The notes under the pieces were generated by a model. The model was not told where the DNA came from. It did no database searches and saw only the letters and a program-made list of their open reading frames with translations. From positions 1 through 20,168 of the IMG/VR virus record IMGVR_UViG_3300008448_000878: a stretch of DNA of 20,168 nt. The stretch is one strand, 5' to 3'. This stretch comes from a virus. Position numbers and translations under genes: made by a program. Below are positions 1 through 7,858 of this stretch, piece after piece. The stretch's first letter is position 1. The number at the start of each line of letters is the position of its first letter.

Positions 1-1544
1 GGAAATATTTGATTATAGATAACTGCTTCAATTTCTGTTCTAGACCTAAACTTAAATCTAAAACTGTCTTGGTAAGTTTCTTTATACAATGCTCCGTCGT
101 CAGCAAACAAATTTGTCTTGCTGTATTTTCCTGTTGGATCTACAAGATCAAAATAACGGCTAATGCCGCTGCTTGTTCTATTGATTGCTTTAATTTTAAC
201 AATTTCTTGATTAACGCTTAACGGACTAATGTTGTAATCTTCAGCAGTAATCATTCTATTTTGTGTATAGTATGTAGCAGGTGCTCTAGATTTTATACTA
301 GCATTTTCTTCTGCAGGACTACTATTTGTAACAGAACTTTGTAAACTTAAACTTACTGTCAGTCTTTCTTGCTGACCTAAATTGCTAGTGTAAGGAATAT
401 CAATAGTAACATTCCTAATATCTCTAGGATTAACTGTGTAACGAAGTCCGTTACTTACTCTATAATAAACACGGAATGTTCCTTGAGGTAAATTACCAAA
501 TACTCCATCACTAAAGATTAAACTAGCTTGGTCGTCAGTACGTGTTACAACTCCATAGAAATTTTTAATAGACTTGTTTAAACTATTATAGATAACGTTG
601 TTGCCTTCAAAGTTAGGAACTTGTGTCCAATACTCTGATTCTGCTCCATTTTTATCTAGTCTATATAACCAAATATCACTGTTGTTGATGTTAACTGCAT
701 CAATGTCTACAGTTTCATCTGTACTAGGTTGTGTGATGTTAAATCTTCCTTGAGCAACAGTACCTTGCTTAAAGTGTAGGAAGAAACCTGTGTTTCCGCT
801 GCCGTTACCTTTGCCGTCATCTCTATATAAGAAAGCCAGCTGGTTTCCAATTTTAGGAGGTTCTTCAACTATAGCATTGCCGTTTTCAAACGCTGTAGAG
901 ACTATTTCAAAATCCATTGATCTTCCGTCAATAGTTTTATTAAACTTAAAAATAGGAAGTGCAGTAGACAACGTTTGAAATCTATATTGCTCTGTTGGAA
1001 TACCTAATACAAAATCTTTATCGTCAGGATTTCCAAATTTTCTTAATTCAGGAAGTGCAGAGTTAATAACACGAATAAACTGATCGTACCAGTCGCTGTT
1101 GGAGGGGTCGTTCCAACCAATAACTTGGCCTGTTAGATTACGTCCGTTACTATCTAAAATATTTTCAGTAGTAGTAACTGTGTTAAATTTTAGTAGGCCG
1201 CTTGCAGGAATATTTCTTTTAACTTTGTAGCTTAATAATCGAGCTAAACGTAGTACACTTTCACGACGTTCTGCTAAATCTAAGAAGTTTTCACGAGAAT
1301 TTAAATCAACTCGAAATGCAAAACTTTGTCCTAAAAAGGCAATAAGATCAATAAGAGCCAAGTATTCGCTTGACTCAATATAATCGTTAAAATCTTCTGG
1401 ATAGTTTTCTCTAATGTAGTTAATCATCACGCGGCGAAGGTTTTCAAAGTCGTAACTTTGAAAATCGGCGTTTTGAAAGCTCTGGTAAATTCTTTTCCAG
1501 TCTTCTGCTACTAGTAATCTATTTTGTCTATCGGTTGCTGACAT
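1..1544 (-). CDS. gp6: Baseplate wedge protein gp6, 3'-truncated by window edge
   Basis: The frame is open from the ATG at 1544 to the left edge, giving the first 514 residues (start MSATDRQNRL). T4 gp6 forms the inner ring of the baseplate wedges with gp25 and gp53, and it is about 660 residues long, so the C-terminal fifth or so is probably missing here. The stretch ITAEDYN, followed by a long V-K-I-K-A-I-N-R-T segment and a DPTGKY motif, is the kind of conserved block I know from gp6 of marine T4-like phages. It lies last in the visible baseplate operon, 49 bases after gp25, right after the expected partner. A late-promoter-like AATAAATA lies in that gap, so gp6 and genes beyond the window may also be transcribed separately. 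Family assignment comes from recalled sequence similarity and synteny. Confidence 0.85.
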   Translation of the reverse strand, partial: MSATDRQNRLLVAEDWKRIYQSFQNADFQSYDFENLRRVMINYIRENYPEDFNDYIESSEYLALIDLIAFLGQSFAFRVDLNSRENFLDLAERRESVLRLARLLSYKVKRNIPASGLLKFNTVTTTENILDSNGRNLTGQVIGWNDPSNSDWYDQFIRVINSALPELRKFGNPDDKDFVLGIPTEQYRFQTLSTALPIFKFNKTIDGRSMDFEIVSTAFENGNAIVEEPPKIGNQLAFLYRDDGKGNGSGNTGFFLHFKQGTVAQGRFNITQPSTDETVDIDAVNINNSDIWLYRLDKNGAESEYWTQVPNFEGNNVIYNSLNKSIKNFYGVVTRTDDQASLIFSDGVFGNLPQGTFRVYYRVSNGLRYTVNPRDIRNVTIDIPYTSNLGQQERLTVSLSLQSSVTNSSPAEENASIKSRAPATYYTQNRMITAEDYNISPLSVNQEIVKIKAINRTSSGISRYFDLVDPTGKYSKTNLFADDGALYKETYQDSFRFKFRSRTEIEAVIYNQIF

Positions 1545-1565
1545 ATCTGCGTCCCATTATACAGA

Positions 1566-1573
1566 TATTTATT
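1566..1573 (-). promoter_or_regulatory. Late-promoter-like element AATAAATA before gp6
   Basis: The minus strand reads AATAAATA, one base from the T4 late consensus TATAAATA and fitting the NATAAATA form described for cyanophages. The last base is 22 bases from the gp6 ATG, so a start about 6 bases downstream leaves a short leader containing GGGA as a possible ribosome site. It would be an internal promoter of the baseplate operon. AT-rich DNA makes chance matches possible. Confidence 0.45.
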
Positions 1574-1593
1574 GAAATTTATAATGTGAGTGT

Positions 1594-2040
1594 TTAATTG
1601 CTAACTAGGCCGTTAGCTTGGTCAAACTTAAATCTAATAGATTCTTGTATGTTGTAGGGCAAATATGTTAACTTGCACTCTATTTGTAAACCGCTTTCAT
1701 ACTGTGTGATAACAACTGTATCAGAAGTAATTCTAGGATCGTAATTAATAATGGCCTCAACGTCTTCAACAATAGCTTGTTTAGATTCTTCTGTTAAAGG
1801 TTCAAAAATATAGTCCCATATAACAGTGCCAAATAAAGGATTTTCAAGTCTTTCTCCTTGACGAACATGAAAATGATTTATAAGATCTTGTTTGATTAAA
1901 GCAAAATCATACAGACTAAAACTTTTACTATCGTTGCTAACTGTGCTAAAACCTTTATATGTTTTAGACATAGGAGCATTAGGTCTTCCGCTAGGACCTT
2001 TTAATACAATCTTATCGTATAATTTTTGGCTTGCTGTCAT
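1594..2040 (-). CDS. gp25: Baseplate wedge protein gp25
   Basis: This is a 148-residue protein of the gp25/GpW lysozyme-like fold family (T4 gp25 is 132 residues). These proteins sit in the baseplate inner ring and nucleate the contractile sheath; the same fold serves as TssE in type VI secretion. Visible family traits are a mid-protein N-P-L-F-G-T-V-I-W-D-Y segment, then FEPLTEES where the family EPR-like turn is expected (here EPL), and a YDPR motif about residue 100. The N-terminus is about 15-20 residues longer than in T4. It lies 14 bases after gp5 and 49 bases before gp6, an order typical for contractile tails. The assignment is firm; the exact start is less so, because no strong ribosome site precedes the ATG. 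Confidence 0.88.
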   Translation of the reverse strand: MTASQKLYDKIVLKGPSGRPNAPMSKTYKGFSTVSNDSKSFSLYDFALIKQDLINHFHVRQGERLENPLFGTVIWDYIFEPLTEESKQAIVEDVEAIINYDPRITSDTVVITQYESGLQIECKLTYLPYNIQESIRFKFDQANGLVSN

Positions 2041-2054
2041 AATAATATTTAACC

Positions 2055-3854
2055 TTATTCGTCGGCGCCGCTTACCTTGGCAAACGTATCTGTAGCAGTA
2101 GAATATTTAGACCAAGCTGGCGCAGGTTCACTTAGTGTTTTTGTTTCTAAGTCTGAATATGCTCCGTCAGTTTGATTCACAGTATTAGTTCTACCGTCTA
2201 AATCTCTATCAAGTTTTTCTCGTTTAAACATTTTTGGATCAAGATTCTCATGGTGAGGCCATGGCTCATGTGTAGGAACTCTACGCAATATAGAATCAAT
2301 CTCAGGATTTCCTATTTCATTAGGAAGAATATTTACTTTAAGCTTTGGCGGTAAAACTGCCAACGCTGCTTCTGCAGGTGCTGCTGCACCGGCGGCACTT
2401 GCGGCGCCTGGCCCGTTCATATGAATAACTCCGGCGGATTCAATATGACTTCCTCCAGATTTAATATTAGTAGACCCGCTTGCTGTAAAATTATTACTGC
2501 CCGTTGTTAATAAGTTAAAAGAGCCGCCTACTTTAATTTTTGTTGTTCCGTTTATAGACGAATCTAAACTGCCTTTTACTAAAGATTTTGAGCTACCGTT
2601 AGTTACAGAATCCGTACTGCCTTTTGTAAGAGTTTTATAGTCGGCATCGTTTTGAATGTCAATGTTACCTACAACATGTTTTGTTAACTTTGCTCCTAGA
2701 GTTATGTTAACGTCTTGTTTAATGTGTAGATTTTGTCTGCCGTCTACTATTAAAACTTGATCTTTAGTCACTTCAGTTTGCATACTTCCGCCAACTTTAA
2801 GATTGAAGTTGCGTTTTGCTTCTAGATTAATATCTCTATCAGCTAAAACATTAAAATCTGTTTTTGTATGCATAGTGATAGAGTCTTCAGTGTAGATGTC
2901 CATTTTTCCATCACTGGTTAATTCGATCCAAGCTGTTCCTCTAGCGTTTCCAATATAGATTAAATCTTCACTGTTATGCAATAATATTTGATGTCCTGTT
3001 CTAGTACGAATACGAATTAATTCGTTATGCGGTATTTCTTTTTGACCGTCAGTTTCGCCTTGTTCAACCGCAGCATATTCTGGAGGGCCGTCAGTTGCAG
3101 TTGTTTTGCGAATAAACTTATCGTCACCGTCGTCCATTACAAAACTAGATCCGCCTAATCTGCTTACATACGCTTGATCAATAGGGCTTTCTTTTTTACC
3201 TATTTTTCCCCTTTTACCTTTTTTATCAATAGGACCAGGAGTGCTTATACCAAAAACTGCACTAGGAATTTCTCTACGAGCACTAGAAGTAGTAATGCCT
3301 CTGATATCATCTTGTAATAATCCTTGGGTATCTAGCGTGCCTTCAAACGGAGTTGCTGGTTTTTTAAATTTTGTTGGGTCTACGCTGCTGTCATTTTTAA
3401 TTTTATTGTACTCAGCAACCGGCACTCTAGCTTTATCAGTTTCTTTACTTGTAGCAAAACTTGTTGCAGCATAGCCTGGCATCATAAAGTTCATATATTG
3501 ATCTTGAGCACAACCTATCCAATATCCTTTTCTAGGATCTCCGTCAATAAAAATAACAACAACAATGCCGCCAATATCGGGCGGTATCATCCACATTCCA
3601 TAACTTTTTTGTGTATTGTTATAATCTTCATCACCTTCATCAATATGCCTAATACTAGTTTGTCCTGCAAACGGACTTAGATATTTTACTTGATGCAATT
3701 GACCTGTTGAGTCTGTGTCGTTGCCAGACTCGTGCATTAGTTGCACTTCTAGAGTGCCCATGTATGTAGGATCTAAATGACTTACAATTTTTGCAAGGTA
3801 CGGTCCTGGACTCGGAAGCGAGTAATTCGTGCCTTTTCTTTCTTCGATAGCCAT
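2055..3854 (-). CDS. gp5: Baseplate central spike protein gp5 (VgrG-like), without T4-type lysozyme domain
   Basis: This 599-residue protein forms the needle at the centre of the baseplate. In order it shows: an OB-fold-like N-terminal domain (about 15-120, including the GDPRKGYWIG turn near 105-114); a basic linker (about 125-225, with a K/G-rich run near 211-221); then about 275-482 of short repeated beta segments rich in G, T, S, N and D (KVGGS, TKGST, VKGSL and similar), as expected for a trimeric intertwined beta-helix. An Ala/Gly/Pro hinge follows (about 481-500), and then a tail with a striking HEPWPHHENLDP motif (529-540). T4 gp5 has a lysozyme domain between OB fold and helix; I see no counterpart of it or its E-D-T catalytic set. 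It is 3 bases after the 668-residue protein and 14 bases before gp25. Confidence 0.85.
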   Translation of the reverse strand: MAIEERKGTNYSLPSPGPYLAKIVSHLDPTYMGTLEVQLMHESGNDTDSTGQLHQVKYLSPFAGQTSIRHIDEGDEDYNNTQKSYGMWMIPPDIGGIVVVIFIDGDPRKGYWIGCAQDQYMNFMMPGYAATSFATSKETDKARVPVAEYNKIKNDSSVDPTKFKKPATPFEGTLDTQGLLQDDIRGITTSSARREIPSAVFGISTPGPIDKKGKRGKIGKKESPIDQAYVSRLGGSSFVMDDGDDKFIRKTTATDGPPEYAAVEQGETDGQKEIPHNELIRIRTRTGHQILLHNSEDLIYIGNARGTAWIELTSDGKMDIYTEDSITMHTKTDFNVLADRDINLEAKRNFNLKVGGSMQTEVTKDQVLIVDGRQNLHIKQDVNITLGAKLTKHVVGNIDIQNDADYKTLTKGSTDSVTNGSSKSLVKGSLDSSINGTTKIKVGGSFNLLTTGSNNFTASGSTNIKSGGSHIESAGVIHMNGPGAASAAGAAAPAEAALAVLPPKLKVNILPNEIGNPEIDSILRRVPTHEPWPHHENLDPKMFKREKLDRDLDGRTNTVNQTDGAYSDLETKTLSEPAPAWSKYSTATDTFAKVSGADE

Positions 3855-3857
3855 TTA

Positions 3858-5864
3858 TTAGGCTCCTTTGCTGAATTCTTGGTTTAATGGCGATTCCGTT
3901 GCAATTGGACCGCCTTCTCTATTTGTAGATTCTTGGTTTCTTCTTCTTACAAGATTTAAAGTTTGAGAAAATTTTCCTTTAGAAAAATTATTCTCTAATG
4001 TAAGAACTTGATACAATCCGCTAAATGCTTTTAATAATTCAGTACCTGATGGGAATTCGTATAGTCCATTAGGTTTTCCATTGTCAACTGGCACTCTAAA
4101 GTTTATAATGACATCAACTTCTCCGCTTTGGTAATCCATAGAGCCATCTGAATTCATATTCATGTATTCTGTTTGTTTTGCAGAATAGTTTCCAAACCCG
4201 CTGTCTGCCAAATAATAAGGATCTCCGATGATTGTTAAATCAAGTTCTAATATATCTGACTGTGATGTTACTGCTTCCATAAACTGTCTAGCTGCACGAG
4301 ATTTAAAATCTTCTAAAGCGCCGCCGCCTCGATTTGCTAAAGGAGTTTTTATTCCTGTAGCAAGAAGTTTATTAGGTAATTCTACTTTAGACAAATCTTC
4401 ATTCTTTAAAACAAACTCTTTAGTTGCAGGAGCAGTACCTACTGCTGTACTAGATTGAGCACCAATAGCAGCGTCGCCGCCAGTTAAATTTCTATCAGCA
4501 CTCATAGCAGTATAAAAACCTGCTTTAAATTGTAAATCAAAATCTAGTACATCAACGTTTTTGCCAGTATAGATATAGTTGTATTCTTTTAGTGCTTGAC
4601 GTTTTAGATTAGTCTTACCTTTAAGACTAGTACCAGGCGCACTTAATTTAGATACGTGAACTTTGTAAGGTATAACCCTATATCGAATATTCTTAGGATA
4701 TGTACCGGATGAGTTAACTTGATTATCTACTTGTATAACCCTTGCTTCAATTCTCCACCAATCTACCATACCGTTTTCATCAACTGTTTCAAGTGCAGCA
4801 CGACCATATTCACTCATTAAAATAACTTGGTTAATAACGTTGATGATATCACTGCCTTGTGCAAACTTAAATTCTGTTTTCTGGGGATCAATAACTGATT
4901 TACTTCTTTTAAAAGTTCCACTAGCTGCATCGTACACACTGATTTCTTGACCAAAAGGTTGCATACCCATACGCTTAGTATCAAATCCCATACTGGCTAA
5001 CGCAATTTTATTGAACCCGCCGTCTTGATCAGGAGACTCGGGAAAATCTATTGAATATGTATCTGCGGCGTTGTCATCTCCTGACTTTTGAATAATTTCT
5101 GCTGCTCTAGCATTTAAAACATTTTCAAGCGTTTTGTTTGCATCAGGTCCTGCTGCTCCGCCTTTTAACATTTCTAAAACTGTTTTACCTACAATAGCTA
5201 CATCAGTTTTAAGCTCTGCATGAACAGTTGTAAATGCTTTATCAGTCCAAGGATATGCTTCTATTTGATAAACTGAACCAGCTGCTGTAACTTTCATATC
5301 AAGCGTTTGAATACGCATTGGAATGTATTTTGTTGTGTTAGGAATTTTTATGTTTTGTTCATTAGGAGTCTTGTGTCCATAAAATTCAATTGTTAGTAAC
5401 AAAGGAACTTCTGTGTAATTGGTGTTCCCATTTTCTAAAGCTGCAATCTGCAATACTTGGAAAAGCATTCCCATACTGTAAGGTTCAGTAACTTTAAAAC
5501 TTATAGAAGTTGCATTTGTATTTCCGCCTGCGGCTTTGAATCCAACAGCAGAAGCAAGACGTAAATCATCCATATAGAAATCATACTTGCCTGAAGGATT
5601 AACAGCAGTAGTATAAACTGTAGATACTCGATTATCAGGTTGTCCGCTAGCACTTCTTAAAATAATTTTTTTATCACTTAGACTTTGTTTTCTATAATCA
5701 GAACCGTTGATGTCATTGTTTGACATAACTGATAAAGTAAAGACATAGTTATACAAAGCATAATCATGAAGAACATTAATAAATGGAGGTGATCCTGAAA
5801 CAGGAGCTGCTGATTTTGGTGCTGATGATCCGGCGCCTTCGCTTGTTACTTTTGTCGTAGCCAT
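3858..5864 (-). CDS. Large hub-like baseplate/tail structural protein (668 aa)
   Basis: I do not recognise this as a named T4 gene. It is 668 residues without cysteine. It opens with a flexible Ser/Ala/Pro/Gly segment (about 2-28). A later stretch has the I-I-G-D-P-Y-Y-L form, and near the C-terminus there is a G-L-Y-Q-V-L-T-L-E-N-N-F-S-K-G-K-F-S-Q-T-L block. Endings of the type 'GxYxVxxVxxxFxxGxFxQxLxxxR' are common in phage hub proteins of the gp27/gpD group. It sits directly upstream of the gp5 spike with a 3-base gap, and in T4 gp27 is the trimeric ring that holds gp5. I infer a hub-ring role, as functional analogue or enlarged relative of gp27 (391 residues in T4). Another virion structural role remains possible. 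Confidence 0.6.
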   Translation of the reverse strand: MATTKVTSEGAGSSAPKSAAPVSGSPPFINVLHDYALYNYVFTLSVMSNNDINGSDYRKQSLSDKKIILRSASGQPDNRVSTVYTTAVNPSGKYDFYMDDLRLASAVGFKAAGGNTNATSISFKVTEPYSMGMLFQVLQIAALENGNTNYTEVPLLLTIEFYGHKTPNEQNIKIPNTTKYIPMRIQTLDMKVTAAGSVYQIEAYPWTDKAFTTVHAELKTDVAIVGKTVLEMLKGGAAGPDANKTLENVLNARAAEIIQKSGDDNAADTYSIDFPESPDQDGGFNKIALASMGFDTKRMGMQPFGQEISVYDAASGTFKRSKSVIDPQKTEFKFAQGSDIINVINQVILMSEYGRAALETVDENGMVDWWRIEARVIQVDNQVNSSGTYPKNIRYRVIPYKVHVSKLSAPGTSLKGKTNLKRQALKEYNYIYTGKNVDVLDFDLQFKAGFYTAMSADRNLTGGDAAIGAQSSTAVGTAPATKEFVLKNEDLSKVELPNKLLATGIKTPLANRGGGALEDFKSRAARQFMEAVTSQSDILELDLTIIGDPYYLADSGFGNYSAKQTEYMNMNSDGSMDYQSGEVDVIINFRVPVDNGKPNGLYEFPSGTELLKAFSGLYQVLTLENNFSKGKFSQTLNLVRRRNQESTNREGGPIATESPLNQEFSKGA

Positions 5865-5867
5865 ATT

Positions 5868-6167
5868 TTATAAACCTAAAGAAGCAAATAAATTTTCTTT
5901 TCTTGGAAGGTATAATTCAACTCCTGGAACAAAGTCAAAGATAGGATCTTTAATTCTGTCCATATTACGTTGAGCAAAAACCCACCACAACTTAGGAGTA
6001 CCGTAAAGTGCCTGTGATGCAAGATCCGGCCTGTGTATAAAAGGAGTAGTAATAGTCCACCTGTCGTCATCAGGATCGGCTGCTATAGGACGAATTGCTA
6101 ATAAATCAAGATAGTCTTCAGTTATTGGAGTAGTAAACCAAGGACTGGTTGAACTGTACAATGCCAT
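5868..6167 (-). CDS. gp53: Baseplate wedge protein gp53, short form
   Basis: This 99-residue protein shows the gp53 signature: HRPDLASQALYGTPKLWWVF (about residues 46-65), then an N-x-D-x-I-x-D-P segment and a closing P-G-V-E-L-Y-L-P. In T4 gp53 (196 residues) bridges neighbouring wedges and is the last wedge protein added. This copy keeps roughly the LysM-like core and lacks the rest. Its ATG overlaps the stop codon of the upstream gp48-like gene by one base (TAATG), which suggests translational coupling. The next gene follows after 3 bases. The W-W-V-F core makes the family call strong; whether the short form does the whole T4 job is inference. Confidence 0.82.
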   Translation of the reverse strand: MALYSSTSPWFTTPITEDYLDLLAIRPIAADPDDDRWTITTPFIHRPDLASQALYGTPKLWWVFAQRNMDRIKDPIFDFVPGVELYLPRKENLFASLGL

Positions 6168-6913
6168 TATACATAACCTCCAGTTTTAACATAGCCGCCA
6201 CTAACAAATTTTGTTAAGCTAAATTGTCTAGCTGCTTCTCTACTATAAACAGGTTGTAGTTGCAAAGTTAATGTGCTTTTTGTAGGAACTCTAGAAGTTT
6301 TAGCACTACCTAACAGTCCTCCTATAGCACTGCCTACTGCACCTCCAAGTGCTCCTGCAACTGATCCTAACACACTATCATCAGCAGGAATATAATCTGC
6401 ATCTGAAGGTAGATCCATGCTAAAACTTTTTACTACCACAGGAAGATTATTAAATACATGCTCTCCATATGCATTGAATTTTAATATGGGAGGAGGATTG
6501 CCGGCATCTGCATCTGTTCCTGCAAACATTTTTGTAGCAGATCTTAAAAAATGCAGAGTCGCAACCCAATAAAGTGCTTGCTGTCCGTCTTCAACGTTGA
6601 AAGGACCTGACACTGTAATAGTATCTGCTCTAGAGTTTTCATAAGCAATAAATTGATAGTTTTGGTGAGTTACTGCAACATCACTATAGTTTGCTGTATG
6701 ACTTAATTGAATAGTAGGAGTATAGGGAAATATCAATCCGCCAACGTCTCTCAAAGGTTTTAGAACTGTGCTATCATTAAATCCTTTAATATCAGGAATG
6801 CTAAGTCTAACACGCCAGTCTTTTGATGAGTCCGATGGGCCAAAAATTGCAGCGATTCCTCCAGAAATCAAACTAGCTGGGTTAAGGGATGGCAATTCAA
6901 TTTTGGGTAGCAT
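6167..6913 (-). CDS. gp48: Baseplate tail-tube cap/initiator, gp48-like
   Basis: This is the first gene of the leftward baseplate operon. The start at 6913 (MLPKIELP, 248 residues) is preferred over an in-frame ATG at 6934, because a GGAGA ribosome site lies 7-8 bases before 6913 and the ATG at 6934 directly abuts a late-promoter-like element, so it would lie upstream of the message start. The body contains D-W-R-V-R-L-S, then F-P-Y-T-P-T-I, a G-P-F-N-V-E-D-G-Q-Q-A-L-Y-W segment, F-L-R-S-A-T-K-M-F and a P-x-D-A-D-Y-I block, a pattern I associate with marine-phage gp48. T4 gp48 (364 residues) caps the baseplate and starts the tail tube. Near the C-terminus is a Gly/Ala zipper-like stretch. gp54, the T4 partner of gp48, is an alternative identity. 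Confidence 0.62.
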   Translation of the reverse strand: MLPKIELPSLNPASLISGGIAAIFGPSDSSKDWRVRLSIPDIKGFNDSTVLKPLRDVGGLIFPYTPTIQLSHTANYSDVAVTHQNYQFIAYENSRADTITVSGPFNVEDGQQALYWVATLHFLRSATKMFAGTDADAGNPPPILKFNAYGEHVFNNLPVVVKSFSMDLPSDADYIPADDSVLGSVAGALGGAVGSAIGGLLGSAKTSRVPTKSTLTLQLQPVYSREAARQFSLTKFVSGGYVKTGGYV

Positions 6914-6934
6914 TATATATCTCCATTTATCCAT

Positions 6935-6942
6935 TATTTAGT
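6935..6942 (-). promoter_or_regulatory. Late-promoter-like element ACTAAATA for the baseplate operon
   Basis: The minus strand reads ACTAAATA, six of eight bases as in TATAAATA, with its last base 22 bases before the preferred gp48 start. The implied transcript start near 6929 excludes the ATG at 6934 and leaves the GGAGA site at the right distance. It touches the -35 box of the divergent sigma70 promoter at base 6942. Confidence 0.4.
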
Positions 6943-6970
6943 TGACAAAATAAACTGCATATATTATAAT
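6942..6970 (+). promoter_or_regulatory. Perfect sigma70 promoter for gp55
   Basis: TTGACA (6942-6947) and TATAAT (6965-6970) are separated by exactly 17 bases, identical to the bacterial housekeeping consensus. The start would be near 6977, giving a short leader with TTGGAG before the gp55 ATG at 6992. Host polymerase should therefore read gp55 strongly without phage factors, as expected for an early gene. Confidence 0.85.
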
Positions 6971-6991
6971 GCGCTAACCCCTTGGAGTAAT

Positions 6992-7813
6992 ATGAAAGTT
7001 AACTATTTAAATAACAAAGATCTACTAGAAGAAATTCACAAAAGCAAAAACACATTCTGTTCGTTTAACGATCCGTCTTATCACCAATATGATATTATCT
7101 TGCCCAATGTTGATAAAATCAACATTAGAACTATTGCAGAAGCTAAAAGAAATAAAGCCAAGCGATTAGGGGATCAAGAATATGCAAGACGTAAAGCTGC
7201 CGGCGAAAAAGTTAAGCAAGCAGAGTGCGAAGTAGATTATAAAAAAATCACAAAACAAGAACTAGTGTTTAGAATCATGACATTCGATCATATTCCGCTA
7301 AATGGCACTAGAAAAAAGAATCCCAAAAGTGTAGCTGATCATAGAGATAAAGTAAATTTTCCTCCATTCCAACATTTTAAGTTTAACGATCAAGATATTT
7401 TAGAATGTGTTGGAAAAAGTCACTGGAAGGGTCCGTTAGATACTGGTAAATTTAATAAAGATCACGGACAGATTACAAATACACTAGCACGGATGTATAT
7501 CAAACTGTGCGAGCGTTATGCTACTAGGGGTAACGTTAGAGGTTACACTTACAACGACGAAATGAAGGGGCAGGCTATTTTACAACTTGCCCAAATTGGT
7601 CTACAGTTTGACGAGTCAAAGTCTAATAATCCGTTTGCTTACTTTACAGCCGCTGTAACTAATAGCTTTGTTCGTATTATTAACTTGGAAAAACGCAATC
7701 AAAACATTCGAGATGATCTGCTTGAAATTAATGGTATGAATCCTAGCTACACTAGAACTAGCGACGGCGATCATGCTAACGCTATGAAAAGATTTGATGC
7801 CGAAACCGAGTGA
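6992..7813 (+). CDS. gp55: Sigma factor for late transcription gp55, enlarged
   Basis: gp55 is a minimal sigma-family protein that directs host RNA polymerase to late promoters. Residues 4-15 (NYLNNKDLLEEI) match the T4 N-terminus (NYVNNKELLQAI), and the core from residue 159 contains an F-D-E-S-K-S-N-N-P-F-A-Y-F-T-A block close to T4 F-D-E-T-K-Y-K-N-P-H-A-Y-I-T, followed by an A-F/F-V-R-I-I-N-x-E-K-R helix. T4 gp55 is 185 residues; this one is 273. The extra length is an insertion of roughly 135 residues (about 20-158), basic in its first half and rich in aromatic residues and His in its second half. The C-terminus (AMKRFDAETE) lacks the hydrophobic-acidic sliding-clamp-binding motif of T4 gp55. 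It is first in the block and followed by gp47 and gp46, the T4 order. Confidence 0.85.
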   Translation: MKVNYLNNKDLLEEIHKSKNTFCSFNDPSYHQYDIILPNVDKINIRTIAEAKRNKAKRLGDQEYARRKAAGEKVKQAECEVDYKKITKQELVFRIMTFDHIPLNGTRKKNPKSVADHRDKVNFPPFQHFKFNDQDILECVGKSHWKGPLDTGKFNKDHGQITNTLARMYIKLCERYATRGNVRGYTYNDEMKGQAILQLAQIGLQFDESKSNNPFAYFTAAVTNSFVRIINLEKRNQNIRDDLLEINGMNPSYTRTSDGDHANAMKRFDAETE

Positions 7814-7838
7814 CTTTCAGTTTACAATACGTTATACT
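7810..7838 (+). promoter_or_regulatory. Possible sigma70-type promoter before gp47
   Basis: GTGACT (7810-7815, 4 of 6 to TTGACA) and TATACT (7833-7838, 5 of 6 to TATAAT) stand 17 bases apart, overlapping the gp55 stop codon. The 45-base gap it occupies is long for this block, which otherwise overlaps its genes, and supports a separate promoter for gp47/46. Confidence 0.4.
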
Positions 7839-7858
7839 GTGTCAGTAAGGATATTATC

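Noticed and set aside
6914-6934. Upstream ATG for the gp48-like gene (start at 6934)
   Set aside because: No ribosome site, and it directly follows the late-type octamer, so the transcript would begin after it; the ATG at 6913 has GGAGA at a good distance.
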